Below are positions 1 to 8,971 of a DNA stretch of 64,000 nt, piece after piece. Source of the DNA: Streptomyces formicae (GTDB lineage Bacteria > Actinomycetota > Actinomycetes > Streptomycetales > Streptomycetaceae); assembly GCF_002556545.1 (NCBI RefSeq), contig NZ_CP022685.1, forward strand, positions 4,008,001 through 4,072,000. The letters are read 5' to 3'. A program made the position numbers and the translations under genes. Numbering within the stretch: the stretch's first letter is position 1; every line of letters starts with the position of its first letter. Under the pieces are notes generated by a model that saw nothing but the letters and a program-made list of their open reading frames with translations, ran no database searches and was not told the origin of the DNA.

Positions 1-36
1 GCCGACCAGGCCAAAGACCGGTGCTGCGGCGGGACT

Positions 37-2787
37 TCAGACCTCGTGCACGGGCAGCTTCACCGACGGGTCGTCCAGGCACTCGCCGGTCCGCAGGTCG
101 AACTCCTGCTTGTGCATCGGCGAGGCCACGACGGGACGGCCGTCGCGGGTGCCCATGATGCCGCCCGCGATCACGTCGGCCCCGGAGAACGGGTCGCGGT
201 TGCCGACCGCGTAGACGGTGCCCTCGCCGTCCTTGAAGAGGGCCGCCTCCGTGCCGTCGGGAAGGACCGCCGCCCGGCCCCGGCCCGGCTCCAGGAACTC
301 GGGCGACGGCTGCGCGAGGTGGCGCTCGAAGCGCGCGAGCGCCCGCGGGTCCCGGAGCACGGCCTGCCACTCGTCCTGGTAGGCCGCCGCGTGGCGGTCC
401 ATCTGGGCCTCGAGCTCGGCGCGGATGCCGAGGGAGTCGTCGATCAGGACGGACTTCAGGTGGTCGAGGCCGCCGATCCGCTCGAACCACGGGGCGGTGC
501 GTTCGAGGCGCTCGCCGGTGCGCAGGTAGTACATGAGGAAGCGGTCGACGAGGCGCAGGAGTTCGGCGGTGGACAGGTCGGCGGCGAGCAGGTCGGCGTG
601 GCGCGGGTTGGCGCCCCCGTTGCCGCAGACGTAGAGGTTCCAGCCGTTGGCGGTGGCGATGACGCCGATGTCCTTGCCGCGCGCCTCGGCGCACTCGCGC
701 AGACAGCCCGAGACACCGCCCTTGATCTTGTGCGGGGTGCGCAGGCCCCGGTAGCGCAGCTCCAGGTCGATGGCGAGCTGGACGGAGTCGCCCTGCCCGA
801 ACCGGCAGAACTTGGCGCCGACGCAGGACTTCACCGTACGCAGCGACTTGCCGTAGGCGTGGCCCGATTCGAGGCCGGCGTCGACCAGGCGGCGCCAGAT
901 GGCGGGGAGTTGGTCGGCGCGGGCGCCGAAGAGGTCGATGCGCTGGCCTCCGGTGATCTTCGTGTAGAGCCCGAAGTCCCGCGCCACTTCGCCGATCACG
1001 ATGAGCTTGTCGGGGGTGATCTCGCCGCCGGGGATCCGCGGGACGACCGAGTAGGTGCCGTCCTTCTGGAGGTTGGCGAGGAAGAGGTCGTTGGAGTCCT
1101 GGAGGGTGGCCTGTTCGCCGTCCAGGACGTGACCGAGGCCCAGTTCGGGGGCGAGTGTGCCGAGGACGTTGCCGACGACGGGTTTGCAGACCACGCAGCC
1201 CTCGCCGCCCAGGCCGTGCTTGGCCAGCAGCTCGCTGAAGGAGCGGATGCGTTCGGTGCGCACCGTCTCATAGATCTCGGCGCGGGTCAGCGCGAAGTGC
1301 TCGCACAGGCCCTTGGGCCTCTCGACCCCGGCGGCGGCGAGCTCCGCGTCGAGCACGGACTGGAGGGTGGAGAGGCAGCCGCCGCAGCCCGTGCCCGCCT
1401 TGGTGCAGCGCTTGATGCCGCCGATGTCGGTGAGGGAGTTCTCGGCGACGGCGGTGCGCACGGCGCCCTTGGTGACGTTGTGGCAGCTGCACACGACGGC
1501 GTCGTCCGGCAGGGCGTCGGCGCCCGGGAGTTCGGCGCCGGACGCGGGCAGCACGTACGCCTCGGGGGGCGCGGGCAGGGCGCGGCCCGCGTGCGGCTTC
1601 AGGGTGCCGTAGGCGTCGGCGTCGCCGACCAGGATGCCGCCGAGCAGCTGCCCTTCCGGCCCGAGGAGCAGCTTCTTGTAGACGCCCTCGCGGCTGTCGG
1701 AGAAGACGACGGAGACGGCCCCGCCGTCCTCGCCCTCGGGCGCGAAGGGATCGCCGAAGGAGGCGACGTCGGCGCCCATCAGCTTCAGCTTGGTGGAGGT
1801 GTCGGCGCCGGTGAAGAGCGTGGTGCCCGCCCCCGCGAGGGCGTCGGCCGCCGCCTCGGCCATCTGGTAGCCGGGGGCGACCAGGCCGTAGACGCGGCCG
1901 TCGGCGCTCTGGGCGCACTCGCCGATCGCGTAGACGTAGGGGTCGGTGGTGCGGCAGTGCTCGTCCACGACGATGCCGCCCCGGTCGCCCACCGCGAGAC
2001 CGGCTTCGCGGGCGAGGCGGTCCCTGGGGCGTACGCCCGCCGAGAAGACCACCACGTCCGTGTCGATGGCGCGGCCGTCGCTCAGCCGCAGGGCGCGCAC
2101 GGAGCCGTCGGTGTCCGTCTCGACCTGGCTCGCCCCGACGCCCGTGTGCACGGCGACGCCCATCGACTCGATGGTGGCGCGCAGCGCGGCCGCCCCGCCG
2201 TCGTCGACCTGGAGCGGCATGAGGCGGGGTGCGAACTCGACGACGTGGGTGCGCAGGCCGAGCGTGCGCAGGGCACCCGCCGCCTCCAGGCCGAGCAGGC
2301 CGCCGCCGATGACGACGCCGGTGGCACGGTCCTCGTCGGCGGCGTACGCGGTGAGGGTCTCGACGTCGTACAGGGTGCGGTAGGTGAAGCAGCCGGGGGC
2401 GTCGGCGCCCTCGATGGGCGGTACGAAGGGGTAGGAGCCGGTGGCGATGACCAGGGCGTCGTAGGCGACGGTGGCGCCGGACGTCGTGGTGACCGTGCGG
2501 GTGGCGGTGTCGATGGTCTCGGCCGGATCGCCGAGGCGCAGGTCGATGCCGTGACGGGTGAGGAAGTCGGTGTCGCAGAGGGAGAGTTCGGCGTCGGTGG
2601 CGCCGGTGAACGCGGAGGACAGGTGGACCCGGTCGTAGGCGGGCCTGTCCTCCTCCGCGAGCACGGTCACCTGCCAGCCGGGGCCCTGCGGAGCGGCGGG
2701 GTCGGCCAGGGCGCCGCGTTCGGCGAGCACCTCGAGGAAACGCTGGCCCACCATTCCGTGGCCGATGAGCACCAGGGTCTGGATCAT
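37..2787 (-). CDS. nirB: Assimilatory nitrite reductase, fused large (NirB) and small (NirD) subunits
   Basis: Reduces nitrite to ammonium with NAD(P)H in the cytoplasm. The 916-residue product starts with an FAD/NAD-binding oxidoreductase half (about 1-400). Two BFD-type [2Fe-2S] segments follow: CSCHNVT near 431 with later CxxGCGGC, and CEHF near 494 with GCVVCKP near 531. Next is the ferredoxin-like and siroheme/[4Fe-4S] part, with CVGAKFC near 652 and CLREC near 694 supplying the four cluster cysteines. From about 834 to the end the sequence is a NirD-like Rieske-fold domain (VYAVGNRDPFSGA, ASPMHKQEFDLRTG, ending SVKLPVHEV). NirD is normally a separate protein of about 110 residues; here its usual first strand is missing and it is joined directly to NirB. 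The start is ATG. The gene is divergent from a sirohydrochlorin chelatase that would supply the siroheme. Confidence 0.93.
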   Translation of the reverse strand: MIQTLVLIGHGMVGQRFLEVLAERGALADPAAPQGPGWQVTVLAEEDRPAYDRVHLSSAFTGATDAELSLCDTDFLTRHGIDLRLGDPAETIDTATRTVTTTSGATVAYDALVIATGSYPFVPPIEGADAPGCFTYRTLYDVETLTAYAADEDRATGVVIGGGLLGLEAAGALRTLGLRTHVVEFAPRLMPLQVDDGGAAALRATIESMGVAVHTGVGASQVETDTDGSVRALRLSDGRAIDTDVVVFSAGVRPRDRLAREAGLAVGDRGGIVVDEHCRTTDPYVYAIGECAQSADGRVYGLVAPGYQMAEAAADALAGAGTTLFTGADTSTKLKLMGADVASFGDPFAPEGEDGGAVSVVFSDSREGVYKKLLLGPEGQLLGGILVGDADAYGTLKPHAGRALPAPPEAYVLPASGAELPGADALPDDAVVCSCHNVTKGAVRTAVAENSLTDIGGIKRCTKAGTGCGGCLSTLQSVLDAELAAAGVERPKGLCEHFALTRAEIYETVRTERIRSFSELLAKHGLGGEGCVVCKPVVGNVLGTLAPELGLGHVLDGEQATLQDSNDLFLANLQKDGTYSVVPRIPGGEITPDKLIVIGEVARDFGLYTKITGGQRIDLFGARADQLPAIWRRLVDAGLESGHAYGKSLRTVKSCVGAKFCRFGQGDSVQLAIDLELRYRGLRTPHKIKGGVSGCLRECAEARGKDIGVIATANGWNLYVCGNGGANPRHADLLAADLSTAELLRLVDRFLMYYLRTGERLERTAPWFERIGGLDHLKSVLIDDSLGIRAELEAQMDRHAAAYQDEWQAVLRDPRALARFERHLAQPSPEFLEPGRGRAAVLPDGTEAALFKDGEGTVYAVGNRDPFSGADVIAGGIMGTRDGRPVVASPMHKQEFDLRTGECLDDPSVKLPVHEV

Positions 2788-3092
2788 GGGGGCACACTCC
2801 GTCGTCTGAGGTGGTGGCTGGGTGCCTGCCTCTCGAAGGTAGGCCGGTCGGAGCGGGCCGCCGGGCCGAGAAGGACCCCTCTGCGCGGGCCCAACGGCCT
2901 AGGGGTTCGGGGCTTTTGGCGGCGTTGGCCCGGTGCTCGCGGGCGTAGCGTCGTCGGTGACGGGCTGCTCCCCGACCATGAGCGCAGCCCGGCGCGATGC
3001 GGTTTCCGGGGCGGGAGTGCTACGACACCACTTCCCCGCCCCGGGCCCGCTCGCCACGATCTCCCGTCGTCGAGTTCCGGGTGGGCCGAGCT
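2788..3092. other. Divergent intergenic region between nirBD and chelatase gene
   Basis: About 300 bases separate the nirBD start from the most likely chelatase start. The region must hold promoters for both directions, but I see no clear palindromic operator. An open frame continues upstream of the chosen chelatase start, so part of this stretch could be coding if an earlier start is used. Confidence 0.4.
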
Positions 3093-3812
3093 GTGCGACC
3101 TTTCGTCCTCGCCGTGCACGGCAGTTCGTTGCCGACGGCCGCGGCCACGCTGGAGCGGCTGTGTGACGCCGTCGAGGACCTCGGTGGGATCCGTCCGGTC
3201 GTGGGGCATCTCGACCACCAGTCCCCCTCCCTCGCCGAAGCGCTGTCGGAGGGCGCCGTCGTCGTTCCCCTGCTCCTCGGGGACGGTTACCACCGCACCG
3301 TGGACATCCCCGCCGTCGTCGAGGGACGCGGGATCGGCTGCCTGCTCGCGCGGGGCCTCAGCGGGGAGCCCGCCATCGCGGTCGCCCTGCGGGACCGGTT
3401 GCGTGAGGCGGAGGAGCGGGCGGGGGTGCGGGCCGACGCGGTGGTGCTCGCCGCGGCGGGGTCGTCGCGGGCGGGTGGCAATGACGGGGCGCGGGTCGCT
3501 GCGCGGCAGGTGCGGTTGCTGCTGCCCGGGGTGCCGGTGCGGGTGGCTTACTGTTCCGCCGCTGAGCCGTCTGTTCCTGAGGTGGTGGCGGGGCTGCGGG
3601 GCGCGGGGCATCGGCGGGTGGTGGTGGCCACGCATCTGCTCGCCCCGGGGCGGTTCACGGTCGCGCTCTCCTCGGCGGGGGCCGATGCGGTGGCTGCGCC
3701 GCTTGCCGATCATGTGGGAGTTGCTCGTCTCGTACTTCGCCGGTACGAAGCGGTACTGCTCCGTGGCTCCGGTGTACGACCCGAGCCCGCGCTGCTCCCC
3801 GAGGCCGCTTGA
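3093..3812 (+). CDS. Sirohydrochlorin chelatase (CbiX/SirB family)
   Basis: Inserts Fe2+ (or Co2+) into sirohydrochlorin in siroheme or cobalamin synthesis. The protein opens with FVLAVHGSS, the family's metal-binding His at the end of the first strand. The second half repeats the fold (VVLAAAGSSRAGGN), as in long CbiX proteins built of two chelatase-like halves. Length is 239 residues from the GTG chosen just before RPFVLAVHG. GTG at 3081 is an alternative, and there is no strong ribosome site for either. Its position divergent from the siroheme enzyme NirBD supports an iron-chelating role. Confidence 0.8.
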   Translation: MRPFVLAVHGSSLPTAAATLERLCDAVEDLGGIRPVVGHLDHQSPSLAEALSEGAVVVPLLLGDGYHRTVDIPAVVEGRGIGCLLARGLSGEPAIAVALRDRLREAEERAGVRADAVVLAAAGSSRAGGNDGARVAARQVRLLLPGVPVRVAYCSAAEPSVPEVVAGLRGAGHRRVVVATHLLAPGRFTVALSSAGADAVAAPLADHVGVARLVLRRYEAVLLRGSGVRPEPALLPEAA

Positions 3813-3969
3813 ACCCACCGGCCCTGGTCGCTCGGCACCGTGGTCTGCGCCCCCGTTCCCGCCCCTCGGCGACGGGGGCTGTGCCCACCCGTTCCGCCGT
3901 GCGGAACAATTGCCCACAGCGGGAGCGGCGCAGCTCGGTTCGGCGGCCCGGTTCTGTTGTTCTGGAAGC

Positions 3970-5175
3970 ATGACGTCCCCTTCCGCGCACCCCGAGCCAC
4001 CCGACTCCGCCAAGCCCCTTCGGCCCCTCCGCCCCCTCCTGGCCCGCGGCCGCGACGAGGAGCACCGCGCCGCGACGCCGCTGGAGCTCTTCTTCGACCT
4101 CTGCTTCGTCGTGGCGGTCGCCCAGGCCGGTGCCGAGCTCGTGCACTCCGTCGCCGAGGGGCACGCGGGTGGCGGCGTCCTCAATTACGCGATGGTCTTC
4201 TTCGCGCTGTTCTGGGCCTGGCTCAACTTCTCCTGGTTCGCCTCCGCGTACGACAACGACGACGTGCTGTACCGCGTGGTCACGCTCGTGCAGATCGCGG
4301 GCGTGCTCGTCTTCGCCGCCGGGATCTCCAGGGCCTTCGAGGAGCACGAGTTCCTCCTCGTCTGGCTCGGCTACCTGATCATGCGCATCGCGCTCTCCTC
4401 CCAGTGGCTGCGCGTGGCGCGCGCGGCGAGCGGGGCCGAGCGGACCACGGCGATCCGGTACGCCGTCGGAGTGCTGGTCTGCCAGATCGGCTGGACGGGG
4501 CTGCTGATCCTGCCCGAGGGCGGGCGGTCCTGGCTGTTCCTGGTGATGGTGATCGCCGAGATGTGCGTGCCGGTGATCGCCGAGCGGGCGTACTCGACGG
4601 CCTGGCACCCGCACCACATCTCCGAGCGGTACGGACTGTTCACGATCATCGTGCTCGGCGAGACCATCGCGGCCGCGACCGTGGCCGTGAAGGAGGGCAT
4701 CGAGGAGCACGACGCCCTCGACCAGCTGCTTCCCATCGCCGCGGGCGGTCTCCTCATCGTCTTCGCCGCGTGGTGGATCTACTTCGTGGTGCCGATCCAC
4801 GGACGGCTGAGCGGCAACCGGCAGGCGTTCCTGTGGGGGTACGGGCACTACGTGATCCTCGGCGCGGCCGCGGCGATCGGCGCCGGGATCGAGGTGGCGG
4901 TCGAGCAGGCCGTCGGCAAGGCGCACATCTCGACGCTGGCGGCGTCCGCCGCGGTGACCGTGCCGACGGCGCTCTATCTGATCACCGTGTGGGCGCTGCA
5001 CTCCCGCTACTTCAAGGTGGGGCTCGCCCAGCAACTGGTGCTGCCGGTCAGCGCGTTGGCGGTCCTCGCGAGTACGTTCGCGGGCCGCTGGGCGGTGCTC
5101 GTGGCAGGTCTGGTGACGGCGGCGACGGTCGCCACGGGCGTGACCCTCACCGCCCGCATGAGCCGACGCGCCTAG
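3970..5175 (+). CDS. Low temperature requirement A (LtrA) family membrane protein
   Basis: Predicted integral membrane protein of 401 residues with many hydrophobic helices. It carries the LtrA hallmarks: an early TPLELFFDLCFVVAVAQ segment followed by FFALFWAWLNFSWFASAYDNDD, and a mid-protein HHISERYGLFTIIVLGE motif. The biochemical role of the family is not established; it was named for a Listeria cold-growth phenotype. The ATG follows GGAAG. The next gene, a P1 peptidase, begins 53 bases downstream on the same strand, so co-transcription is possible but functionally unexplained. Confidence 0.85.
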   Translation: MTSPSAHPEPPDSAKPLRPLRPLLARGRDEEHRAATPLELFFDLCFVVAVAQAGAELVHSVAEGHAGGGVLNYAMVFFALFWAWLNFSWFASAYDNDDVLYRVVTLVQIAGVLVFAAGISRAFEEHEFLLVWLGYLIMRIALSSQWLRVARAASGAERTTAIRYAVGVLVCQIGWTGLLILPEGGRSWLFLVMVIAEMCVPVIAERAYSTAWHPHHISERYGLFTIIVLGETIAAATVAVKEGIEEHDALDQLLPIAAGGLLIVFAAWWIYFVVPIHGRLSGNRQAFLWGYGHYVILGAAAAIGAGIEVAVEQAVGKAHISTLAASAAVTVPTALYLITVWALHSRYFKVGLAQQLVLPVSALAVLASTFAGRWAVLVAGLVTAATVATGVTLTARMSRRA

Positions 5176-5228
5176 CGCACGCCCCGACCCGTACACCCGG
5201 CCCACGCCCTCGTGATACGCATCGCAGC

Positions 5229-6263
5229 ATGACTCACACAACCGGTTCCCTGACCGACGTCGCCGGACTGCGCGTCGGCCACGCCACCCTCACCGGCGAA
5301 GGACAACTCACCGGCACCACCGTCGTGTTGGCGCCCGAGGGCGGAGCCGTCGCCGCCGTGGACGTACGCGGCGGGGGCCCCGGCACCCGGGAGACGGACG
5401 CGCTCGACCCCCGGAACCTGGTGCAGCGCGTGGAGGCGGTCGTCCTGACCGGCGGCAGCGCGTACGGGCTCGACTCAGCGGCCGGGGTGATGGCATGGCT
5501 CGCGGAGCGGGGCAGGGGCGTGCGGGTCGGGCCCGAGCCCACGCACGTCGTACCCGTCGTCCCCGCCGCGGCCGTCTTCGACCTGGGCCGGGGCGGTGAC
5601 TTCACGGCGCGCCCCGACGCGACGACGGGCCGCGCCGCGGTCGAGGACGCCGCGCGCACCGAACTGTTCGCCCCCGTCAGGGAGGGCAACGTCGGCGCGG
5701 GCACCGGCGCCGTGGTCGGCAAGGTCAAGGGCGGGGTCGGCAGCGCGAGCCTCCGTCTCGCGTCGGGGATCACGGTCGCGGCGCTCGCCGTGGCGAACGC
5801 GGCGGGATCGGGGATCGATCCGGAGACGGGGGTTCCGTACGGGGAGTACTTCGCGGGGCGGCGGGTGGGCTACCCCGCCCCCGAGGCGCACGAGGAGGCC
5901 GTGCGGCGGCTCGCCGGGGCCGGACCCACGTCCGGGGCGCCGCCGCTGAACACCACGCTCGCCGTCGTCGCCACCGACGCGGAACTCACCAAGGCCCAGG
6001 CGCAGAAGCTGGCGGGCACCTCGCACGACGGCATGGCACGCGCCGTGCGGCCCGTCCACCTCCTCAACGACGGGGACACCGTCTTCGCCCTGGCCACCGG
6101 CGAGCACGCGCTGCCCGCCGAGAACCCCCTGGCGCTCAACGAGGTGCTCGCCGCGGGCGCGGACGTGGTGACGAGCGCGATCGTGCGGGCGCTCCTGGCC
6201 GCGGAGTCCGTGCGGACGCCGGGCGGCGCCTTCCCCTCCTACCGGGACCTCTACGGCCGCTAG
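5229..6263 (+). CDS. P1 (DmpA/NylC) family N-terminal-nucleophile peptidase
   Basis: Predicted aminopeptidase/amidase of the P1 family, 344 residues, whose members cleave themselves to expose a catalytic Thr or Ser. The family core is visible: VGHATL near the start, VVLTGGSAYGLDSA, GNVGAGTGAVVGKVKGG, and PPLNTTLAVVATDA, where the Asn-Thr bond is the likely autoproteolysis site as in NylC. Physiological substrate is unknown. The ATG at 5229 gives the family N-terminus directly. It lies downstream of the LtrA gene on the same strand. Confidence 0.85.
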   Translation: MTHTTGSLTDVAGLRVGHATLTGEGQLTGTTVVLAPEGGAVAAVDVRGGGPGTRETDALDPRNLVQRVEAVVLTGGSAYGLDSAAGVMAWLAERGRGVRVGPEPTHVVPVVPAAAVFDLGRGGDFTARPDATTGRAAVEDAARTELFAPVREGNVGAGTGAVVGKVKGGVGSASLRLASGITVAALAVANAAGSGIDPETGVPYGEYFAGRRVGYPAPEAHEEAVRRLAGAGPTSGAPPLNTTLAVVATDAELTKAQAQKLAGTSHDGMARAVRPVHLLNDGDTVFALATGEHALPAENPLALNEVLAAGADVVTSAIVRALLAAESVRTPGGAFPSYRDLYGR

Positions 6264-6435
6264 CGCGGCGACCCACGGCTCACAGCACGAGCCCTACGCC
6301 CGATAACGCCGCCAAACCGCCAATACGGTCAAATCCCCTCGCCACACGGCGCATTGGGTGTCTCCGCGCGCCCCAATGTGCCCGTACTCACACCAAGCGG
6401 AGGGAACCCTTCCGCACCGCAGGTTGCTCTTTACT

Positions 6436-6465
6436 CGTACTGGATCAGAACGTACTGGATCAGAA
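6436..6465. repeat. Two tandem copies of a 15-bp unit upstream of the L,D-transpeptidase
   Basis: CGTACTGGATCAGAA occurs twice head-to-tail and is followed by a partial third start (AACGTAC). It lies 20 bases before the GTG start of the next gene, so it is in the leader or promoter. It could be a regulator site or a simple duplication. Confidence 0.7.
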
Positions 6466-6484
6466 AACGTACTTGGAGCAGCCC

Positions 6485-7702
6485 GTGACAAGGTCGGTCA
6501 TAGTCAACCCCCGGCGCCGTGCCCTGCTGGCGGCCACCGCGCTCGCCGCCGTGGGCGCGCTGACCCTCACGGCCTGCGGCGGCGACGCCGACGCCAAGGA
6601 CGACAAGAAGGGCGGCAGCTCCGCGGCCAAGGGCGCGGACATCACCATCTCGTCGAAGGACGGCGCCACCGACGCCTCGATCAACGCCACCGGCGTGAAG
6701 GTCAAGGGCGGCAAGCTGACCAGCGTGAAGATGACCGCCGTGCCGTCCGGCACCGCGGTCGAGGGCACCATCTCGGGCGACGGCGCGAGCTGGAAGCCCA
6801 AGTCCCAGCTGGAGCGCGGCACCAAGTACAAGGTCACCGCCAACGCCAAGGACGACAAGGGCAACGCGGCGACCGAGAACGCGACGTTCACCACGGTCTC
6901 CTCGGCCAACAGCTTCATCGGCACCTACACGCCCGACGGCGGCGCCAAGGTCGGCGTCGGCATGCCGGTCTCCTTCACCTTCGACAAGGCGATCACGGAG
7001 AAGAAGGACGTCCAGTCGCACATCACGGTCAGCTCCAGCAGCGGCCAGAAGGTCGTCGGCCACTGGTTCGGCAACCAGCGCCTCGACTTCCGGCCCCAGG
7101 AGTACTGGAAGGCCGGTTCCACGGTCACGATGAAGATCGCCCTGGACGGCGTGAAGGGCGCGAACGGCGCCACCGGCGTGCAGAACAAGACGGTCACCTT
7201 CACCATCGGCCGCGCCCAGGTCTCCACCGTCGACGTGCAGGCCAAGAAGATGACGGTCGAGCGCGACGGCAAGGTCATCAAGAGCGTCCCGATCTCCGCG
7301 GGCAGCCCCTCGAACCCGACGTACAACGGGCAGATGGTGATCTCCGAGAAGTTCACGCAGACCCGCATGAACGGTGACACGGTCGGGTTCGGCGGCGAGT
7401 ACGACATCAAGGACGTGCCGCACGCCATGCGCCTGTCGCAGTCCGGCACCTTCATCCACGGCAACTACTGGGGCTCGCCGTCCATCTTCGGCAGCGCCAA
7501 CACCAGCCACGGCTGCGTCGGCCTCCAGGACGCGCGGGGCGCGGGCGACCCGAGTACGCAGGGCGCCTGGTTCTACAACAACTCGCTGATCGGCGACATC
7601 GTGACGGTCAAGGGCTCCCCCGACAAGACCGTCGCCCCGGACAACGGCCTCAACGGCTGGAACATGGACTGGAACCAGTGGACGGCGGGCAGCGCGGTCT
7701 GA
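6485..7702 (+). CDS. Lipoprotein L,D-transpeptidase with Ig-like domains (YkuD family)
   Basis: Exported cell-wall enzyme that forms 3-3 peptide cross-links in peptidoglycan. The 405-residue product has an N-terminal signal with lipobox LTAC near residue 31, two Ig-like beta domains (about 50-240), and a YkuD catalytic domain at the C-terminus. The catalytic domain has the FIHGNYWG histidine motif and the SHGCVGLQ active-site cysteine motif (Cys about 343). This matches the actinobacterial LdtMt2-type architecture. GTG at 6485 is chosen because GGAG lies six bases upstream; TTG at 6473 is the alternative. A strong hairpin terminator follows the stop. Confidence 0.92.
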   Translation: MTRSVIVNPRRRALLAATALAAVGALTLTACGGDADAKDDKKGGSSAAKGADITISSKDGATDASINATGVKVKGGKLTSVKMTAVPSGTAVEGTISGDGASWKPKSQLERGTKYKVTANAKDDKGNAATENATFTTVSSANSFIGTYTPDGGAKVGVGMPVSFTFDKAITEKKDVQSHITVSSSSGQKVVGHWFGNQRLDFRPQEYWKAGSTVTMKIALDGVKGANGATGVQNKTVTFTIGRAQVSTVDVQAKKMTVERDGKVIKSVPISAGSPSNPTYNGQMVISEKFTQTRMNGDTVGFGGEYDIKDVPHAMRLSQSGTFIHGNYWGSPSIFGSANTSHGCVGLQDARGAGDPSTQGAWFYNNSLIGDIVTVKGSPDKTVAPDNGLNGWNMDWNQWTAGSAV

Positions 7703-7722
7703 CCCGACCCCACCCCAACTGA

Positions 7723-7755
7723 GCGAGCCACGTGGGAACTTCCCACGTGGCTCGC
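7723..7755 (+). terminator. Perfect inverted-repeat terminator after the L,D-transpeptidase
   Basis: GCGAGCCACGTGGGAA and its exact complement TTCCCACGTGGCTCGC are separated by a single base, followed by a short T run (ACGTTTT). It ends transcription of the transpeptidase before the next, same-strand gene. Confidence 0.8.
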
Positions 7756-7842
7756 ACGTTTTCCCGTTCCCGGGCATGATGTCCGACCCAGGGGCTACGG
7801 TATGCACTCACCAGGTGACATGCAGCAACGCCGGGAGAAGCC

Positions 7843-8610
7843 TTGAGCGTTCCGTACGAAACCGCGTACGAGCCACCCGAGTCGCCCGAGCCGCACTCCC
7901 CCGAGGAGCATCTCGAGCGACTTCTCGGCCGTGCGCTGAACTCCTTCGACCTGCCGGACGAGGTGATACACCGCCTCGACTCCGCCCTCGCCCACAACAG
8001 CTCGCTGCACTCCGCGCACCACAGCGCGGGCCTGCACCGCGAGACGTTCAGACACACCTGGCTGCTCGCCGACGCGACGGTGCTCACGCTCTGGGAGCTC
8101 GTCCACAACACCGCGCCGGGGCGCGCCCCGCAGCACGAGATCTACACGGACGAGGAAGAGGCGGGCGTCGCCACCTCGCGCCTGCCGCTGCCGCCCGACG
8201 CCGTCGCCTGCGACCGGCCCGTCGTGCTCCAGCTCCCGGCCGAGTCGGGCCCCCGTCACGCGTACGCCCTCGACGACTCCGCCGACCACGCGCGCCGGCT
8301 CCTGCGCCGCGCGGAGAACACCGGCGACCGCCCCGGCGACGACGTCGCGCGCCTGCTGCGCGCGGCCTTCGCCCACCAGATCACCCAGGCCTTCGGCCGT
8401 CCCTGCCTGGCCGGTGAGGCGCGCCTGTGCTTCTCGCTGTACGAGCACGCGTTCCTGCTCTTCGACGGCGGCGAGGTCAGCCTGTGGGAGGTCGAGCACA
8501 CGCTCACCCCCGACGGCCACCACCGGTGCGAGGTGTACGACACGGAGGAGGCGGCCCGCGCCGCGATGGAGCGCAGGGCCCGCGAGGGCGCGACACCGGA
8601 CCGGCCGTAG
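7843..8610 (+). CDS. Conserved Streptomyces protein with duplicated half-domains (DUF6227-like)
   Basis: Predicted soluble 255-residue protein of unknown function; I assign it tentatively to the DUF6227 group. Two similar segments are visible: ADATVLTLWELVHN...EIYTDEEEA in the first half and FDGGEVSLWEVEHT...EVYDTEEAA in the second. This suggests internal duplication of a beta-rich unit. The start is TTG at 7843, supported by GGGAGAAG just upstream; no ATG or GTG fits as well. It is separated from the preceding transpeptidase by a terminator. Confidence 0.7.
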   Translation: MSVPYETAYEPPESPEPHSPEEHLERLLGRALNSFDLPDEVIHRLDSALAHNSSLHSAHHSAGLHRETFRHTWLLADATVLTLWELVHNTAPGRAPQHEIYTDEEEAGVATSRLPLPPDAVACDRPVVLQLPAESGPRHAYALDDSADHARRLLRRAENTGDRPGDDVARLLRAAFAHQITQAFGRPCLAGEARLCFSLYEHAFLLFDGGEVSLWEVEHTLTPDGHHRCEVYDTEEAARAAMERRAREGATPDRP

Positions 8611-8618
8611 CCCTCCCG

Positions 8619-8870
8619 TCAGGCCCTGTCGCCGAACTGCCGGACCAGGCCCGCGAAGGCATCGCGTTCGTCCGTGGTGAGTTCCACGGTCTCCGCGCGC
8701 GGCGGGCCCGCCTGGGCCGGGAGCGAGCGGAGCGCCTGGGCCTGACGCCAGACGTCCACGTCGTACCGGTCCCTGCGCAGCACCCGCACCAGGCCGACGG
8801 CCCAGACGACGGTCGCCACGGCGAGCACGGCCACGCCTATCTGCTGAACGATCGAGACATCCTGGAACAT
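8619..8870 (-). CDS. Small single-span membrane protein
   Basis: Hypothetical 83-residue protein. Residues 8-28 form a hydrophobic helix (VQQIGVAVLAVATVVWAVGL), followed by a basic stretch and a charged, soluble C-terminus. It converges on the preceding gene with an 8-base gap. The reading frame keeps typical Streptomyces codon bias. No function can be inferred, and no clear ribosome site is visible. Confidence 0.6.
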   Translation of the reverse strand: MFQDVSIVQQIGVAVLAVATVVWAVGLVRVLRRDRYDVDVWRQAQALRSLPAQAGPPRAETVELTTDERDAFAGLVRQFGDRA

Positions 8871-8971
8871 GCGGCCCAGTAGACAACACGGGACAGGACT
8901 TACGACAGGGGGGTTATGGGACTTAGGTCCCCAAGTGACGCAAGTCGCACGCCTCGGACCGCAGCAGGGCC

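Noticed and set aside
46..3960. Very long plus-strand open frame antisense to nirBD that would fuse to the LtrA gene
   Set aside because: It is the open shadow frame of a high-GC gene; the nirBD strand has clear domains, and only the LtrA part downstream of 3970 shows real protein features.
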